From Sthenelais limicola (Eukaryota > Annelida > Polychaeta > Phyllodocida > Sigalionidae): DNA of 64,000 bases. Shown here piece after piece: positions 1-10,735 of this stretch (positions are counted from its first letter, which is position 1; each line of letters opens with the position of its first letter). Under the pieces are notes generated by a model. It was not told where the DNA came from and did no database searches. It worked only from the letters and a program-made list of their open reading frames with translations. A program made the position numbers and the translations under genes. The stretch lies in contig OW804102.1 in assembly GCA_942159475.1 (NCBI GenBank), positions 21,208,684-21,272,683 on the forward strand, in the 5' to 3' direction.

Positions 1-260
1 CATATACGCGTTGAAACAACTTATTGTAGAGATGTATATATATGTTGTGTGCATATACAACTCCACGCTCTGAGTTGTGTTGTATACAATTCCATGCTCT
101 GAGTGGCCAACAGTAGTTTTGAAGTGCTGCTGTAGGCCTTCTTGTAGTGGCCAAAACGAAAAGAAATTATCCAAATTATATAACCAAGCAAACCATGTTT
201 ATAGAGAAATCATTGGATTTATTCCACATAAATCTAGGTTAAATATCAACTTGTTACTTT

Positions 261-533
261 ACACTCTAAGAAGAAAGAGTTCTTTCAAGAACCCCTATGG
301 GTTCTTCAGTCTGTCCCCATGGCAGAACCTTTAATGGTTCTTTGAAGAACCCTTTTTTGGAGGTTCTTTTAAGGACCGTAGTTTGATTTTTCAAGGGTTC
401 CTTTTAGAACCACAGGGTTCTATTGGTAACCCCTTCTCAATGGTATGGGGTTATTCCAAGAACCCTCGCTTGCATTGTTACGGGTTCTTTGTAGAACCTT
501 CGGGTTCCAAATCTAACTCTTTTCTAAGAACCC
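261..533. repeat. Short element built from repeated GGGTTCTT/AAGAACCC
   Basis: Within about 270 bases the octamer AAGAACCC or its complement GGGTTCTT, with close variants such as AGAACCTT, recurs many times in both orientations. The outer parts are roughly inverted: AAGAAAGAGTTCTTTC on the left against CTAACTCTTTTCTAAGAA on the right. This is the form of a small non-autonomous inverted-repeat element. The open reading frames crossing it are by-products of the repeats and show no protein family. Confidence 0.5.
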
Positions 534-883
534 TTCATGCGTTTTTTTTCGTTTTGCTTTACATATTTTTTAACTATTCTTTGGTCAGCACTTTCCTTAA
601 CTTAGTAATAATTCAATTGCAGTATTGAAGGGAGGGGAGGTTGATAGATTCGTCTCCTATTAAAAAAAAAGAGTTGTGACATATATGTAGGCCTATATGG
701 TACCATAGTGTATGTCAAATTGACCCCCTACCACCATATTATCATCACTTTATACCTCTCTGGTATTATAGCATTCTGTAATACCTCATGTAGTATATAC
801 ATATGGTCTCATATCTTTGGTATACTATATACAATGACTCCCTTCTTTCATGATGTGATTGATTTATATTAATTAGAAATGAA

Positions 884-972
884 AAACGCCATGCTCACAG
901 TGAGTTTTTATCTTGTTTATTCTTCCATACAAAAAAAACGTCTCGACCTGTGTGGCCTTCTTCAGGGGTGAA
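884..972 (-). repeat. Degenerate retroelement end with a hammerhead-like hairpin
   Basis: Read on the minus strand this segment runs CCCCTGAAGAAGGCC, a short hairpin, then GAGACG, followed downstream by AATAAACAAG. The same layout (CTGATGA, small stem, GAAACG, AATAAA) is found intact near 23.8 kb. Sequences of this shape are known at the ends of Penelope-like retroelements, where they can be hammerhead ribozymes. Here the core is mutated, so it would be an inactive relic. The assignment is inference. Confidence 0.3.
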
Positions 973-1332
973 TGCACATGCACATGATCGAGGTAATTCA
1001 TGTTTTATATAAGTGTTTGGGGCAGGAACCTCTTGCCCTTGCCCAGAAGTAGGATGGTGCATTCTGTTTGTGTCTGTGGTGTGTGTGTTTATATGAAGGT
1101 GTAGTATGTATGTTCACATAGAAATATCATTGGTTGAAATCAAGTGAAACATCATTGGTACAATAAGTAACGAATACAGAATGGTGGCTCTAATATTATT
1201 TTTGTTGTATATAAAAACGAGTTTATAATATATAAGGAGTTATGGTATTATAGATTTACATTTAAGTTTTAAATACGCTCCTCGGTGGCTAATAATTTTA
1301 TCCGCATTGGTGAATAGCTAAGGCGGGATCAT

Positions 1333-1805
1333 TGCCGGTGTCATGACGAAAAGTGACCCCCATCGAAAAGTGACCCGTGGGTCTATTTTCGGCAATCGAA
1401 AAGTGACCCACCCCATCGAAAATCGACCCCCTCTTCTTTTCTAACTTAATGTTCTGAAATAATATATTACGATCATGAATATATATGATACCATATACAT
1501 CATGTATTAGTAAAAATACAAGTAGGGAGTCAATTTTCGATGGTATACCATGTATACATGCTATATATATATATGATACCATATGTAGACATCATGTATG
1601 ACAGGACCATCCAATATTCGGGAGCTAAAACACATTCCATGTTGTTATATTAGCTCCATGTAGCTTCATAATTGCTGATAAATGAACGCTCAATATGGTA
1701 TAAAAGTTATGGGGTGGGTCACTTTTCCATGGGTCGATTTTCGACGTCCAAAATCGACCCACGGGTCACTTTTCGACGGGGTCACTTTTCGATATCACAC
1801 CGGCA
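1333..1805. mobile_element. 0.47-kb inverted-repeat element with CGAAAAGTGACCC subterminal repeats
   Basis: The left end reads TGCCGGTGTCATGACGAAAA and the right end, reverse-complemented, TGCCGGTGTGATATCGAAAA. Both continue inward with several copies of CGAAAAGTGACCC and GGTCGATTTTCG, so the inverted arms are about 100 bases each. The centre (about 1440-1700) is AT-rich and non-coding. Short arrays of one motif just inside inverted ends are usual for non-autonomous cut-and-paste elements, as transposase-binding sites. No convincing target duplication was seen. Confidence 0.6.
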
Positions 1806-1819
1806 GGGCTCAACTCCCA

Positions 1820-2120
1820 TTAACCCCTACTCACTCACCTGCGCCAGTGCGCCACCTATCCACCCACTATTTAACACACCTCCGCCATTACAACTCCCTC
1901 ATTCACCTCTCTGCCATTGACTTATACGCACCCACCCACCCACACCTATCATCATCACTTCACTACTTCGATCATCTACTCCGCTCATCAATTTATTTTA
2001 ACAAATCAAAAATCATTTACTATATCATACAACAATTTTACCATACTTTTACCATCAAACAAATCAAAATCAATTTTATCAATAATAAAATCAATTATAA
2101 TTCCCAATTTCCATTGTTGA
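1820..2120 (+). repeat. Diverged copy of the retroelement end sequence seen at 3.66-3.96 and 19.9-20.3 kb
   Basis: The segment is unusually C-rich, then T- and A-rich (CACCCACCCACACCT, then long ATTTTA/AATCAAT runs ending TTCCCAATTTCC). The same order of blocks appears at 20040-20265 and, inverted, at 3700-3960 beside the tyrosine-recombinase retroelement. It is probably a fragment of a terminal or untranslated part of that family. Frames across it encode only low-complexity peptides. Confidence 0.35.
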
Positions 2121-2243
2121 GTCCTTTTGTCCGGTAATGCCTGCACTTTTGTGCCAATATTGTGGTCGATTAATTTAATGGTCTGTGACAGCTGGTAGAG
2201 AATCAGGTGTATTAATTATATTAAAACATATGGTGTCATTACA

Positions 2244-2368
2244 GTTGGTGTGTCATCGAAAAATGACCCCCTCCTTTCATGATATCTTTAGTTCATACCT
2301 TCGGTATAATAACATTCTATACTTTCGATGGGGTGGGTCATTTTTCTATTGCTTTTTGATGGGGTCAT
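2244..2368. repeat. Partial second copy of the CGAAAAGTGACCC element
   Basis: GTTGGTGTGTCATCGAAAAA at the left and GGGGTGGGTCATTTTTCTATTG with TTTTTGATGGGGTCATG at the right repeat the end motifs of the 1333-1805 element, with more mutations and a shorter core. Confidence 0.4.
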
Positions 2369-2369
2369 G

Positions 2370-3264
2370 CCCCAGTACTCCCACCCAATACTCTAGAGAT
2401 CAGCAGCCTAGGGCTCTCGTGTTCTGGAACAACTGCCGTCTAGACATATTGCCCCTTGAAAATCCTGACCAGATTCATTGTAGTCCTCCCTATCGCAACT
2501 AGAATACTCATTTGAATCGGGAGACTTTTTTCAACCCACACAGAGCCCAAATCTGGGAAATAGGGTAATAGTGAAATCGTGGTTAAGTCAGCCACACAGT
2601 TCGTTCTTTTCTATAATCTTTTCTACGATTTAGTATTTTCATCTCTGTTCCAATGTGACAATAAAATACTTTTGTTTGGGAAAAATAATTTCCGACACTA
2701 TATTTTTTTTTACCGAAAACTCAAAATTCTGTAACTTCTAAGCTAAAGATACAATAATGTGTCTATATTAAGTGAAAGATTATTTTGTTGTCTAAGAACG
2801 TGAAGTTTGATAAGCACGTCGATGGTCGGACTCGTTTGGCTCAGTCGCTGCACTAGCTGCCAGAACTACTACAATTATTTCTTTAGTCAATTACCTCATA
2901 AATGGTTATCACGTAATGTTTCTCATGTACATGTATTTAAGTGTTAACATTCATTGCTTGATAATGTCATGTCAATACACCTGTTAAATACTATACTGTA
3001 TTTATTCATAAACCATTTATGTTGAATTAACATTAATAACATTTTAGTTTCCCATATCAGCTTTACTATACTCCTTTAATAGCTAGGTGCACATTAGCAA
3101 TGGGAGGAACTTTCAAGTGGACTTAAAAAGATAATATTAATTATATATTATCCTAATCGGGATTACAGGCACACAGACAAGAGGTTATGTACATACTAGT
3201 AATATCTCCTTCAATGACCCTACTATAAAATTATCATACAGCTGGATTGACAACAGGTCTATGA
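2370..3264. other. Non-coding AT-rich stretch
   Basis: No gene, RNA or well-bounded repeat is visible. Reading frames are short and unlike any family. The sequence is typical intergenic DNA for this window. Confidence 0.4.
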
Positions 3265-3499
3265 GGGTCAGATCTTCGGAATATGTACAATTGGCAGCTA
3301 TACACATTTTATAGTAGATACTGCTAAATTAGGCTGCAATGTGATCAATACTAGGTAAATACGAGTATATTTGGCATTGCATCGATTCTAGCAATCGGTT
3401 TGGTGAGGTTGAACTGTATTTTGAACTTTATTTTCGTCTGAAATTTGGGTTATTTGAGAGGATTGTTGAAGGTGAATCGTGCATTTTCTGACGATCCCA
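3265..3499 (+). repeat. MITE, GTCAGATC...ATGTACAATT family, copy 1
   Basis: About 235 bases start GGGTCAGATCTTCGGAATAT and end in the complement of that motif, CATTTTCTGACGATCCC. The interior carries the shared blocks GGCTGCAATGTGATCAATAC, TTTTGAACTTTATTTTCGTC and GGTTATTTGAGAGGATTG. The same order occurs at 21.9, 22.2 and 26.4 kb and, inverted, at 51.3 and 59.2 kb. It is a non-autonomous element with short inverted ends and no coding content. Confidence 0.6.
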
Positions 3500-4178
3500 C
3501 TCATGATAAGATATCATAAATGAATGTGCGTGCAACTAGTTGTGTGAAGGAGCATAAAACATTACAGCCCTACATACATTTCATTTCAACATTCTTCCAC
3601 CAATATCGTTCGAGTGGAACAACTCAATACAAAATAAAGATTCACTAATAATATATTAAGTTACACATCATTGACGCAGAGCCGTTGAGATTATATAGTG
3701 AATAAATGATAGTGAGGCAGTCTTGGGAAATTAAAAGTTTATTTAATTTGATTTTATATAATAATAAATAGATAAATAGGTAAAAGGTATAAAATTGGTG
3801 AATAGATTTATATAAAATTGAAGGTTTTATGAATAAAGATATGATGGAGGATAAAATTGATAATTTTATGAGATAATTAGCCAAAACTGCCAATTTTTTG
3901 GGTTTGTGGGGTAATGGGATTTGGTATGATGGGGGTGTATAGGTAAATGGATGTATTTTTAGATAGTGGTAAAATAAACCCTTATTGGGTAGGTAAAATA
4001 GGTTTTGCTATGTAAATGCATAGTCTGTGTTTTAGCCGTAAGCGGGCAGTCTTTATATCCGTGAGCGGACTGTCTTTGTGTGAGCCGAATGGCTTTTAAG
4101 GGAAAGATTGATATGTGGATATAGGGTGGGATTTGGAGGGATTTTATAAACTCGTGAGCGAGCAGTCTTTTAATGTCT

Positions 4179-5157
4179 TTAGGGCCGTTTGGGTTTGGAG
4201 ATAGCACTTTGGATTGCCTTGTTGACTCCAGATGTTCCTGAGTCGATGTATGTGCGGAAGGCGTCCGATCGCCACCCGCCGTAGGCTTTAATTTGTAGCT
4301 CAGAGCATCCATTTTTGAATGCATTAGTTGCTGCGGCCTTACGCAGGCTGTGAAGTGAGAACTTTGTGTAGTCAGCTCCTATGTGTATGAGGATTTGCTT
4401 CCATCTGTTTGCTACATAAGATGCTGGTATGGGCTTCCTGGTGTTTGGGAACATGAATGCTGGGTCACTAGAATGTGTCGTGGGGGTGTCCTTTATCACC
4501 CGCGACATGGCTTTTACTATACACATATCCTCGTCATGTGAGGACTTTAGATTGACCAGCTTACTCTGGTATGCAGATTGCATGTTTTTGGCACTCTTGA
4601 TTGAAATGGAGACAGTTTTCTTTAATATTTTCACATCCTTCCTAGTTAGGTATATGAGGGGGTCGAATTTTGACCGCGTTGACCGCGTTGACCGCGTTGG
4701 ACAGAGGGTCGCTAGGTATCGAGAGTATGGCATTCCTCAGCATTCTCGGGGGCACTGCCAACTTTGCTCGTGGTTTAAACGACTTGTCTCTGTCCACCGC
4801 TTGGAGTGCCCACTTGACTCTTTGGTGGTCCAGAGCCTTGGTGGAGCGGTCATGTTGTTTGTAGGCTGTTCTTAAATGCGAGATGTGATTTTTAATGGTG
4901 CGCGGTAATGATATGGTGAGTAGTAGATTCTCGATATACGCACAGATGACTATGTGGGACGCTTTGAATGGGTGGACGCCGATGTCGTTGGCGAACTTGG
5001 CGAATCTTCTCAGCGCGCTCTGTTGGTTGCACTTAGTGCCCTCCGCCCAGGCTTTGCTCTGTCTGCCCACTGCTCTTGTTAGTAGAAGCTGTATTCGTGT
5101 TCCTGGAAGATTTATGAAGGGATAAGGCTTTGAGTGCAAATGTACATGGTTCAACAA
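4179..5157 (-). pseudogene. Tyrosine recombinase of the retroelement, frameshifted
   Basis: This would integrate the circular DNA form of the element by site-specific strand exchange instead of a DDE integrase. The N-terminal half (5157-4642) is the helical DNA-binding part. The C-terminal half (4733-4179) holds the catalytic signature HSLRKAAATNAFKNG followed by GGWRSDAFRTYID, giving the His-x-x-Arg pair, the Trp and the nucleophile Tyr. The halves lie in different frames and overlap. A 9-base unit, GACCGCGTT on the plus strand, is repeated three times at 4672-4698 inside the overlap. The repeat itself keeps frame, so a net one-base insertion must lie close by. The N-terminal frame also overlaps the reverse transcriptase gene by 125 bases in yet another frame. 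Unless a frameshift is programmed, this copy is dead. Confidence 0.75.
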
Positions 5158-6970
5158 ATTTCATACAGCGAGATTCAACAATGTTTTTGGCTTCATTTGT
5201 GTATCTAGAGTTTAGGTGAGCTCGGCTGAGGCAATCGGCGAGGGTGTTCTGTTCCCCTGGTATATGTTTGTAGGTGAGTTTTATATCGTATAGTGCTTGC
5301 ATCATCCAAGCGATGCGAGCAGCCTCAAGGATGACCGGATTTCGTCCGCGCCCGGTTTGAAGCACTGCCACGCTAGCCATGTTATCGCACATCACTTCTA
5401 TGTGCGATCCCCTGTAAATATTTATGGCCTCCAACTCAGATATATTCTGGACGCCACGGTCTACTGGGGTGACCTGACACGCATATGCTGTGTTTTCGTC
5501 CACGCCTCCTATTCCGGACAGGCACGCGTCGACGACTATGACCTTGCTTGGCTCAGGGTTCGGTATTAGTGATCGGCCATTCCATTTTTGGCAGAAGTCT
5601 TGGAACCAGATTAGGTCTTTGCGCATTTCGCTGTTGATATTAATGTACTTGGCCTTCATACCCCTGAGGGCATCCAGTAACCTTCCAATAAACAAGCGCC
5701 CGGGCCCCACGCACTTAGCCACGTGGATGAGACGTCCTATCAGTGACTGTAGCTCACGTTTTGACATTGAGCGCCTTTTGATATAGCGGTCGACATGTTC
5801 TCTCGTTTCGGCTACTTTATCGTGTGGGATACTCAAACTCATATTAACGGCGTCTATATTGATACACAACCATCTAACCACCTGTGCTGGTGGCTGCCTC
5901 TTATTGACAGCCTCAGGGAGGCCGAGTTCCTCGAATAGTTGTATGGCTCTGTTATATTGCTTCATGGCTGTCGCTTCGTTAGGGGAGAGTATGATAAGAT
6001 CGTCTAAGTACATCTTGGCTTTGATTCCTTCACATGCAAGGATGCCCACAATGGCATCGGCTATACGTTGCATATGACACGACGACGTGCGTGCCCCAAA
6101 GGGCATCGTGACATCGAGATAGAAGTGATCACCCCATTTTAAACAGAGAAGTGGCCAGTCCAATGGGTCGGATTTAAAGTTTTTGTATGCCCTGGAGATG
6201 TCGATTGTGGACATGTGCGCACTACTTCCCATATTAACCAACTCCTGGACTAGTCCATCCACCGTGGGGAGGGAGTGGGCCCTTTCTTCCCCCCACACGC
6301 TATTCTTTAACAAGTATGCATTTACAGAGGCCTCTTGTGGGTAGCTAAGGTCTATGATGACGCGCCTGTCATCGCTGTCCCGCTTCTCGCGGGACATTAT
6401 GGGGGAGCAGTGATACCAGTTGTCAAAGGGGGCGTCATGAAGGGGGCCTACCAGCCCGCCAAGTCTGATTTCCTTTTCTATAAATTTATCAATTTTTGGT
6501 TTGAATTGGTCGGCACTACTATGATTTTTTCCCGTATCGTTGTGGGTGGCAGGCCCCAAGTACCCCATGGGAAAACCGTATCTAACAAAGTCCCTCAGCT
6601 GTTGGTGGTCGGGGGTGTCAGACAAGTATTTATCCCAGGCTTCAAGCTTAAGGTTAGTTGGGAGCAAGATTTTGGCATCGAGTGAGTTAGGGAGGCCGGT
6701 GCGCCGAACTGCTTCATAAATGGTACAATGCGATGGGTGTGAGGCAGCCATGGTGCACCCGGGCCACCGTAGGCGCCTATCGGCGGCGAACGTTCTCGGG
6801 CCGAGGTCTAAGTCTATTTTCTCTGCTTTCCCCTCACAGATTCTTCTAATATCAGAGAATATAATAGCTTGACCTACTATGTTTTCATTCGCCTGGCTCT
6901 GGGCAGAGAAGCTGGTTCTGGGTTCGGTAGGAGCCGCGATGTCGTGTCGGGCTATGGCTGTGTGATGCAC
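5033..6970 (-). CDS. Reverse transcriptase-RNase H of the retroelement
   Basis: A 645-residue frame with no stop. The reverse transcriptase begins around residue 190 (DRRVIIDLSYP), continues through the palm block with DISRAYKNF and has the catalytic YLDDLIIL box near residue 320, then the connection region. RNase H follows (about 480-600), with acidic residues in VVDACLSG, SELEAI, VMCDNMAS and the late ADCLSRAH. Together they would copy the element RNA into DNA. The first ~100 residues show no domain and the last ~60 (Ser/Asn/Lys-rich) overlap the recombinase. The chosen start, MHHTAIARHD, is simply the first Met, and a preceding gag frame could read into it. The frame looks intact, so the copy may be fairly young despite the broken recombinase. 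Confidence 0.8.
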   Translation of the reverse strand: MHHTAIARHDIAAPTEPRTSFSAQSQANENIVGQAIIFSDIRRICEGKAEKIDLDLGPRTFAADRRLRWPGCTMAASHPSHCTIYEAVRRTGLPNSLDAKILLPTNLKLEAWDKYLSDTPDHQQLRDFVRYGFPMGYLGPATHNDTGKNHSSADQFKPKIDKFIEKEIRLGGLVGPLHDAPFDNWYHCSPIMSREKRDSDDRRVIIDLSYPQEASVNAYLLKNSVWGEERAHSLPTVDGLVQELVNMGSSAHMSTIDISRAYKNFKSDPLDWPLLCLKWGDHFYLDVTMPFGARTSSCHMQRIADAIVGILACEGIKAKMYLDDLIILSPNEATAMKQYNRAIQLFEELGLPEAVNKRQPPAQVVRWLCINIDAVNMSLSIPHDKVAETREHVDRYIKRRSMSKRELQSLIGRLIHVAKCVGPGRLFIGRLLDALRGMKAKYININSEMRKDLIWFQDFCQKWNGRSLIPNPEPSKVIVVDACLSGIGGVDENTAYACQVTPVDRGVQNISELEAINIYRGSHIEVMCDNMASVAVLQTGRGRNPVILEAARIAWMMQALYDIKLTYKHIPGEQNTLADCLSRAHLNSRYTNEAKNIVESRCMKFVEPCTFALKALSLHKSSRNTNTASTNKSSGQTEQSLGGGH

Positions 6971-7260
6971 TAGGGTGCCACGGCGGCCATCTTGCTTGTT
7001 TATCTCGTGTGGCGAGACTTCGGACGAGACCTGTGCGCGTCGTCTGCTGAGATCTTGGTGGCCTAGTTCGGCGCTTGAATGAGAACTGAGAACATATGCA
7101 TGAGAAGTTTTGTCGATATTTGCAATGAACGGGGGCGCCTGTGGGTTTAGAGGAACAGGGGCCCCGCTTAATGTGTGAATGTGTGTGAAGGTGGGGAGAG
7201 AGAGAGGTGGTGCGTGATGGAGGCACGTGGGTTGTTAGTAGGTGGGGTTGTTGACTCGCT

Positions 7261-9338
7261 TCAATGACCGCGCATTGCCAAAAGCTATGCGCTCACAATA
7301 ACAGTTTGTTTGTTTTTAAGAATCATATCACATCACACATCAAAAGCATTATATATCTAAGTACAGTACTCAGATTGCTCACAACGTACGTCCACCAGGT
7401 GGTGCCACAGGCAAGACGGAGGGGGGGGGGTGTGGCTGGTGGGGGACTAAAAGAAATAAAGGGATTATCCAGGAACTTCACCGAACAGTTGTGTCCCTTA
7501 CTAGCTCCTCATGTATACCAACTAACCATCTAATGTCATAATATTAAACAGAAGCATCCATCCAATTGTATCAACCACACAACTAGAGGATGCATAAGAC
7601 AACACGATACACATTTATTTTGTTCTCACTGAATATTCTGCCTGCTCCAAGAAATTCAATAAGTCGGGTGCAGTTGGATGGCTTAAGTCAAGTCCTCATC
7701 CCAGTTATCTGTATATTGCCTATGTAATATTGTTGGCTCTCAATAAAAAGTGCCTCTTGACCTCACTCGCTCCTATATATTATTGGTATAATTGTATTCT
7801 TACCTGAATCCACCTCCCTTTCCGAGCCTGCCTCCATGTGTGTCTCTATAGCACCGGAGTGAAGCATACTGTAGAGAAATCTAGTTCAGATGAAGAAGAA
7901 AGGGTTGGGCAGGAAGGGTTTGGGATGTCAAGATGGCAGTAATCTTTGTCTGGGCCGCATTCTCCTCAGCATTTCATTATCTTATATGCCTCGTCCTACA
8001 ACGTATGCAGATATTGGTGGTGAAAAGACAACCTACCTGCATGGCATGGATTTGTAAACAGTATTACGTGTCAATACACATCAATAATTTAGGTGCCGTG
8101 CCCATGGTATCTATCTATACAATACTTTGAGTCCAGGGGCCTACGAAGTAGGGATAGAAGGGGCTCCAGTCCACCCCCCCCCCTCACCCCCCCCCCCTCC
8201 CTCAATATAAATGTTAGGGCGGGGAGAAGTATGATTCTGCGTTTTTTAAACAATTAAATTTATACTGTATAACAACGTGCATACAATCTACAGAATGGCA
8301 GTCAGTGTTTAAGGCTAGAAAACAAAGGAAATTTGGACAAGAGTAGACCAATACAGAGTCGCCACCTGCCAACTTAATGTAACATTTTTTCCCCCTTTGG
8401 TTGTTGCTTTGAATGGCCTCATTTTATCGGGATACTTGCACAAAATGAAAGGTGAATATCTTCACACCAAGTTGACAATATTATTTCCCAAATGAACTGA
8501 TGATATTCATTAGACATAGACTTAAGTGGGAATTATTCAAATGTGTCCGGGTGCCAGTTCCAACTGGTCTGCCAGTACTGTCAGATATGGATATCATATT
8601 ATTATGTAATGATTATTAATTATGAATGATGTTTAATAATTAAGCATGTTACGAGCACCTGTTGGAGTGGTTTGGGGCATAAATTATTCAAAACGACACT
8701 TGGTAGCCAGTATGCTAATACTCAAGATATAAACCTCTAATGTTTTACAAAACTCCTCTATGGGCATGACTACTAAAGGTTTCACTTGAAAATCATTGAA
8801 TCTTTCTTAATACCTAAATGAACTTTCCAGTCTGAGTGGCCAGTGACTTGCACAACCAACATGTGGTCGCCATTTTCTGATGAGTGTCGCCTTCACTCTT
8901 TTTATAGGATTTCTCCTTCTTCTCTGAAGCTTTAGGACATTTCCCTTTTTCCTTACTCGTACTGAAGGTCTTTCCTCCTTTTTGTACATCTTTCCTAAAA
9001 GTATGAAAAGCAGCAAAATCAGCAACTAAGTCTTCCTCAGTTTCAGACGTGTCTAAGACAATTTCCTTTTCTCCATATCTGACTATAGATCTACACCTCA
9101 CAACATGACAAAGTAAACTCCATGCAAGGATCCTTTAGCTAAAATCTATTGATTTATTGGTTAGTACAATATAACTGGTGTTGAATAAAATGAAATGTAA
9201 ATTTGACATGTATTGCAGTAAGGTACACAGTAAACTATCAATCGATTTAGAGCAATTTGCCAGTTTAAACCATGAAGTAAGCAACATATAGATGTCCATG
9301 TCATTTATAACACATGTCTATTTATACCTGAGCACTGT
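7261..9338. other. Intergenic stretch with poly-C tract
   Basis: No gene recognised. It contains a poly-G run near 7422, an almost pure C tract at about 8177-8203 and an AT-rich hairpin-like segment near 8600-8640. The minus-strand frame 9101-8814 (95 residues, Lys/Glu-rich) has no family resemblance and is probably chance. Confidence 0.35.
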
Positions 9339-9339
9339 A

Positions 9340-9780
9340 AAGGTCCGATTCCACTGGCTCGCTTGTATCTGTGCTCATGGCTCGCTCTTGCTTTGCTTGT
9401 TTATAGTGCGCTTGTCATTCGCTCTTCATCCGCTAATATTTTTAGCGCAATACAAGCGCAGAGCGATTCTACTGGTGTGGTTGTTTCCTATATGAACTCG
9501 ATAGCAAATGCGTTTGTGCGCTCTCACTGCGCTCTTGGTCCGCTTGTTTAACAGGCAGAAGAGCGTAATGTGGTTGCGCTCATATCAAACACAACAAATA
9601 AGAGCGCAACGTCCTGCGCTCTCCCAAAGAAGCGCACATTGCTCTTTTTAAGAGCGTATAGAGAGCGTAGTTACCAAATCTATTAGACCGCTCTGACTTC
9701 GCTTGTTATGCGCTCAAGATAATAAAAAAGAGCGGGCCATGAGCGGACCTAAAGAGCGAGCCAGTGGAAACGCAGCCTTA
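9340..9780. mobile_element. Palindromic element rich in AGAGCG, family copy 1
   Basis: The ends are inverted: AGGTCCGATTCCACTGGCTC at the left against AAGGCTGCGTTTCCACTGGC read inward from the right. Between them AGAGCG, GCGCTC and GCTCTT recur more than a dozen times in both orientations, so the single strand would fold extensively. A second member with the same CCACTGG ends lies in intron 1 of the transporter gene (48878-49298). The form resembles hAT-type non-autonomous elements, but no 8-base target duplication was identified. Confidence 0.6.
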
Positions 9781-9894
9781 GATATTCCACGCTGTACATA
9801 GGATGTTTTTCTGGGTTTTAATCTGACATATATAACTTCCATAATTCCATGCGAATCAGGATTCAAAATGGCGCTCATTAAAGTCCCCTATATT
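9781..9894 (-). repeat. Fragment of the CCATGCGAATC element family
   Basis: TAATTCCATGCGAATCAGGA followed by TTCAAAATGGCG and AAGTCCCCTATA matches the right end of the complete copy at 41206-41532 and, inverted, the copy at 56434. Only the terminal ~110 bases are present. Confidence 0.5.
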
Positions 9895-10014
9895 GATCTA
9901 TATGGGTGAAATCGCATGAAGAAATGCCTTCACGAATTCTTAAGACAAAGATGAGGTTCATAATAGAGTTCCACATAATCGAAAATATTTCTTGAATCAA
10001 CGCAATATCAAATA

Positions 10015-10050
10015 TGAGACGTGCTCCATCAAAATGAGTCCCATGTCGGC
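10015..10050 (+). repeat. Left terminal inverted repeat
   Basis: Core CTCCATCAAAATGAGTCCCA, then TGTCGGC. It pairs with the repeat at 14549-14583, with one internal base difference (AAATGAG against AAAAGAG) plus the small gap near the tip. Confidence 0.65.
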
Positions 10051-10562
10051 CAAATCGATTTTGGAGTTAGCTATTGGATGGGTAAGCAGCAGGAAAGAGC
10101 TTTCCAATGATGTATAGAGCTTAATTTTAGGCCTATTGGGTATAATTCTATGGTTGCGGTGAGTATTTAAGGGACGCGGTTACTGGAGGAGCCGGAAACT
10201 GAGATACAGCCTGTTTAAGTTCGGCGAGTGACCTTCGGCGCGCCATCCTTGGTTACGGGCATTTGTTATCAAGCGATTTCTATGAAATTTGGGACACACT
10301 TTACTAACTGCCATAGCCATAACATATACCAAATTCAGTTCATTTACTTAGTAACTTATCATTTTATCGCGCGATGAAAATTGGGTGAAATTTGGGCAAA
10401 ATACATTTCTAGGAGACTTTTGTGGGATTTATGTCGGACGCGTCGTCATGCAAAATGACCAGTTCATATGATTCGATTTTTCTCAGATTTGGGGCAGGTA
10501 TTATAGACTAGTAGGGCCACAAGATATAAAAAAATCAGTGCATTTCATTTAATATTTTTTAT

Positions 10563-10568
10563 TTTATT
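10563..10568 (-). promoter_or_regulatory. Poly(A) signal of the 10.7-13.9 kb gene
   Basis: AATAAA on the minus strand, about 170 bases past the predicted stop at 10736 of the Arg-Gly tail frame. It is the first well-placed canonical hexamer outside the repeated AGTAATAAAATC block of the plus strand. Confidence 0.4.
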
Positions 10569-10735
10569 ACCCTGTTAACACGAGTATAATAATTCTGTAC
10601 AAAATTCTTCGGTGCAGTGCTTGCAATATATACATGATAACACACCTATTCATTCTAACAAAACAAAATGTACAACAGTATTCACCAGTAATAAAATCAG
10701 TAATAAAATCAGTAATAAAATCAATAAAATAGCAG

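Larger units (their letters stand above)
3660..7260 (-). mobile_element. Tyrosine-recombinase retroelement (DIRS order, Ngaro-like), defective
   Basis: Reading right to left, the element carries reverse transcriptase plus RNase H (6970-5033) and then a tyrosine recombinase (5157-4179), with no integrase, protease or visible methyltransferase domain. That order is diagnostic of DIRS-type elements, and the lack of a methyltransferase between RNase H and recombinase points to the Ngaro branch. Beyond the recombinase stop come three related short repeats (AAAGACTGC, C/T, CGCTYACG) at about 4030-4172, then an AT-rich tail (3660-3960) homologous to the lone copy at 19.9-20.3 kb. A possible gag remnant lies in 7226-6885 but has no recognisable motif. 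The outer limits are approximate because complete terminal repeats were not resolved. Confidence 0.7.

Noticed and set aside
3959..4324. 121-residue frame overlapping the recombinase end
   Set aside because: It is antiphase to the catalytic HSLRKAAATNAF frame on the same strand and has no motif of its own.
4429..6685. Plus-strand frames of 60-150 residues across the retroelement
   Set aside because: They are shadows of the reverse transcriptase and recombinase frames on the minus strand.
6885..7226. 113-residue minus-strand frame upstream of the reverse transcriptase as a gag gene
   Set aside because: It is in the expected place, but no zinc knuckle or other gag feature is visible and it overlaps the reverse transcriptase start, so it is mentioned only as a possibility under the element.
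8814..9101. 95-residue Lys/Glu-rich minus-strand frame
   Set aside because: Low-complexity composition, with no neighbouring exons or recognisable domain.
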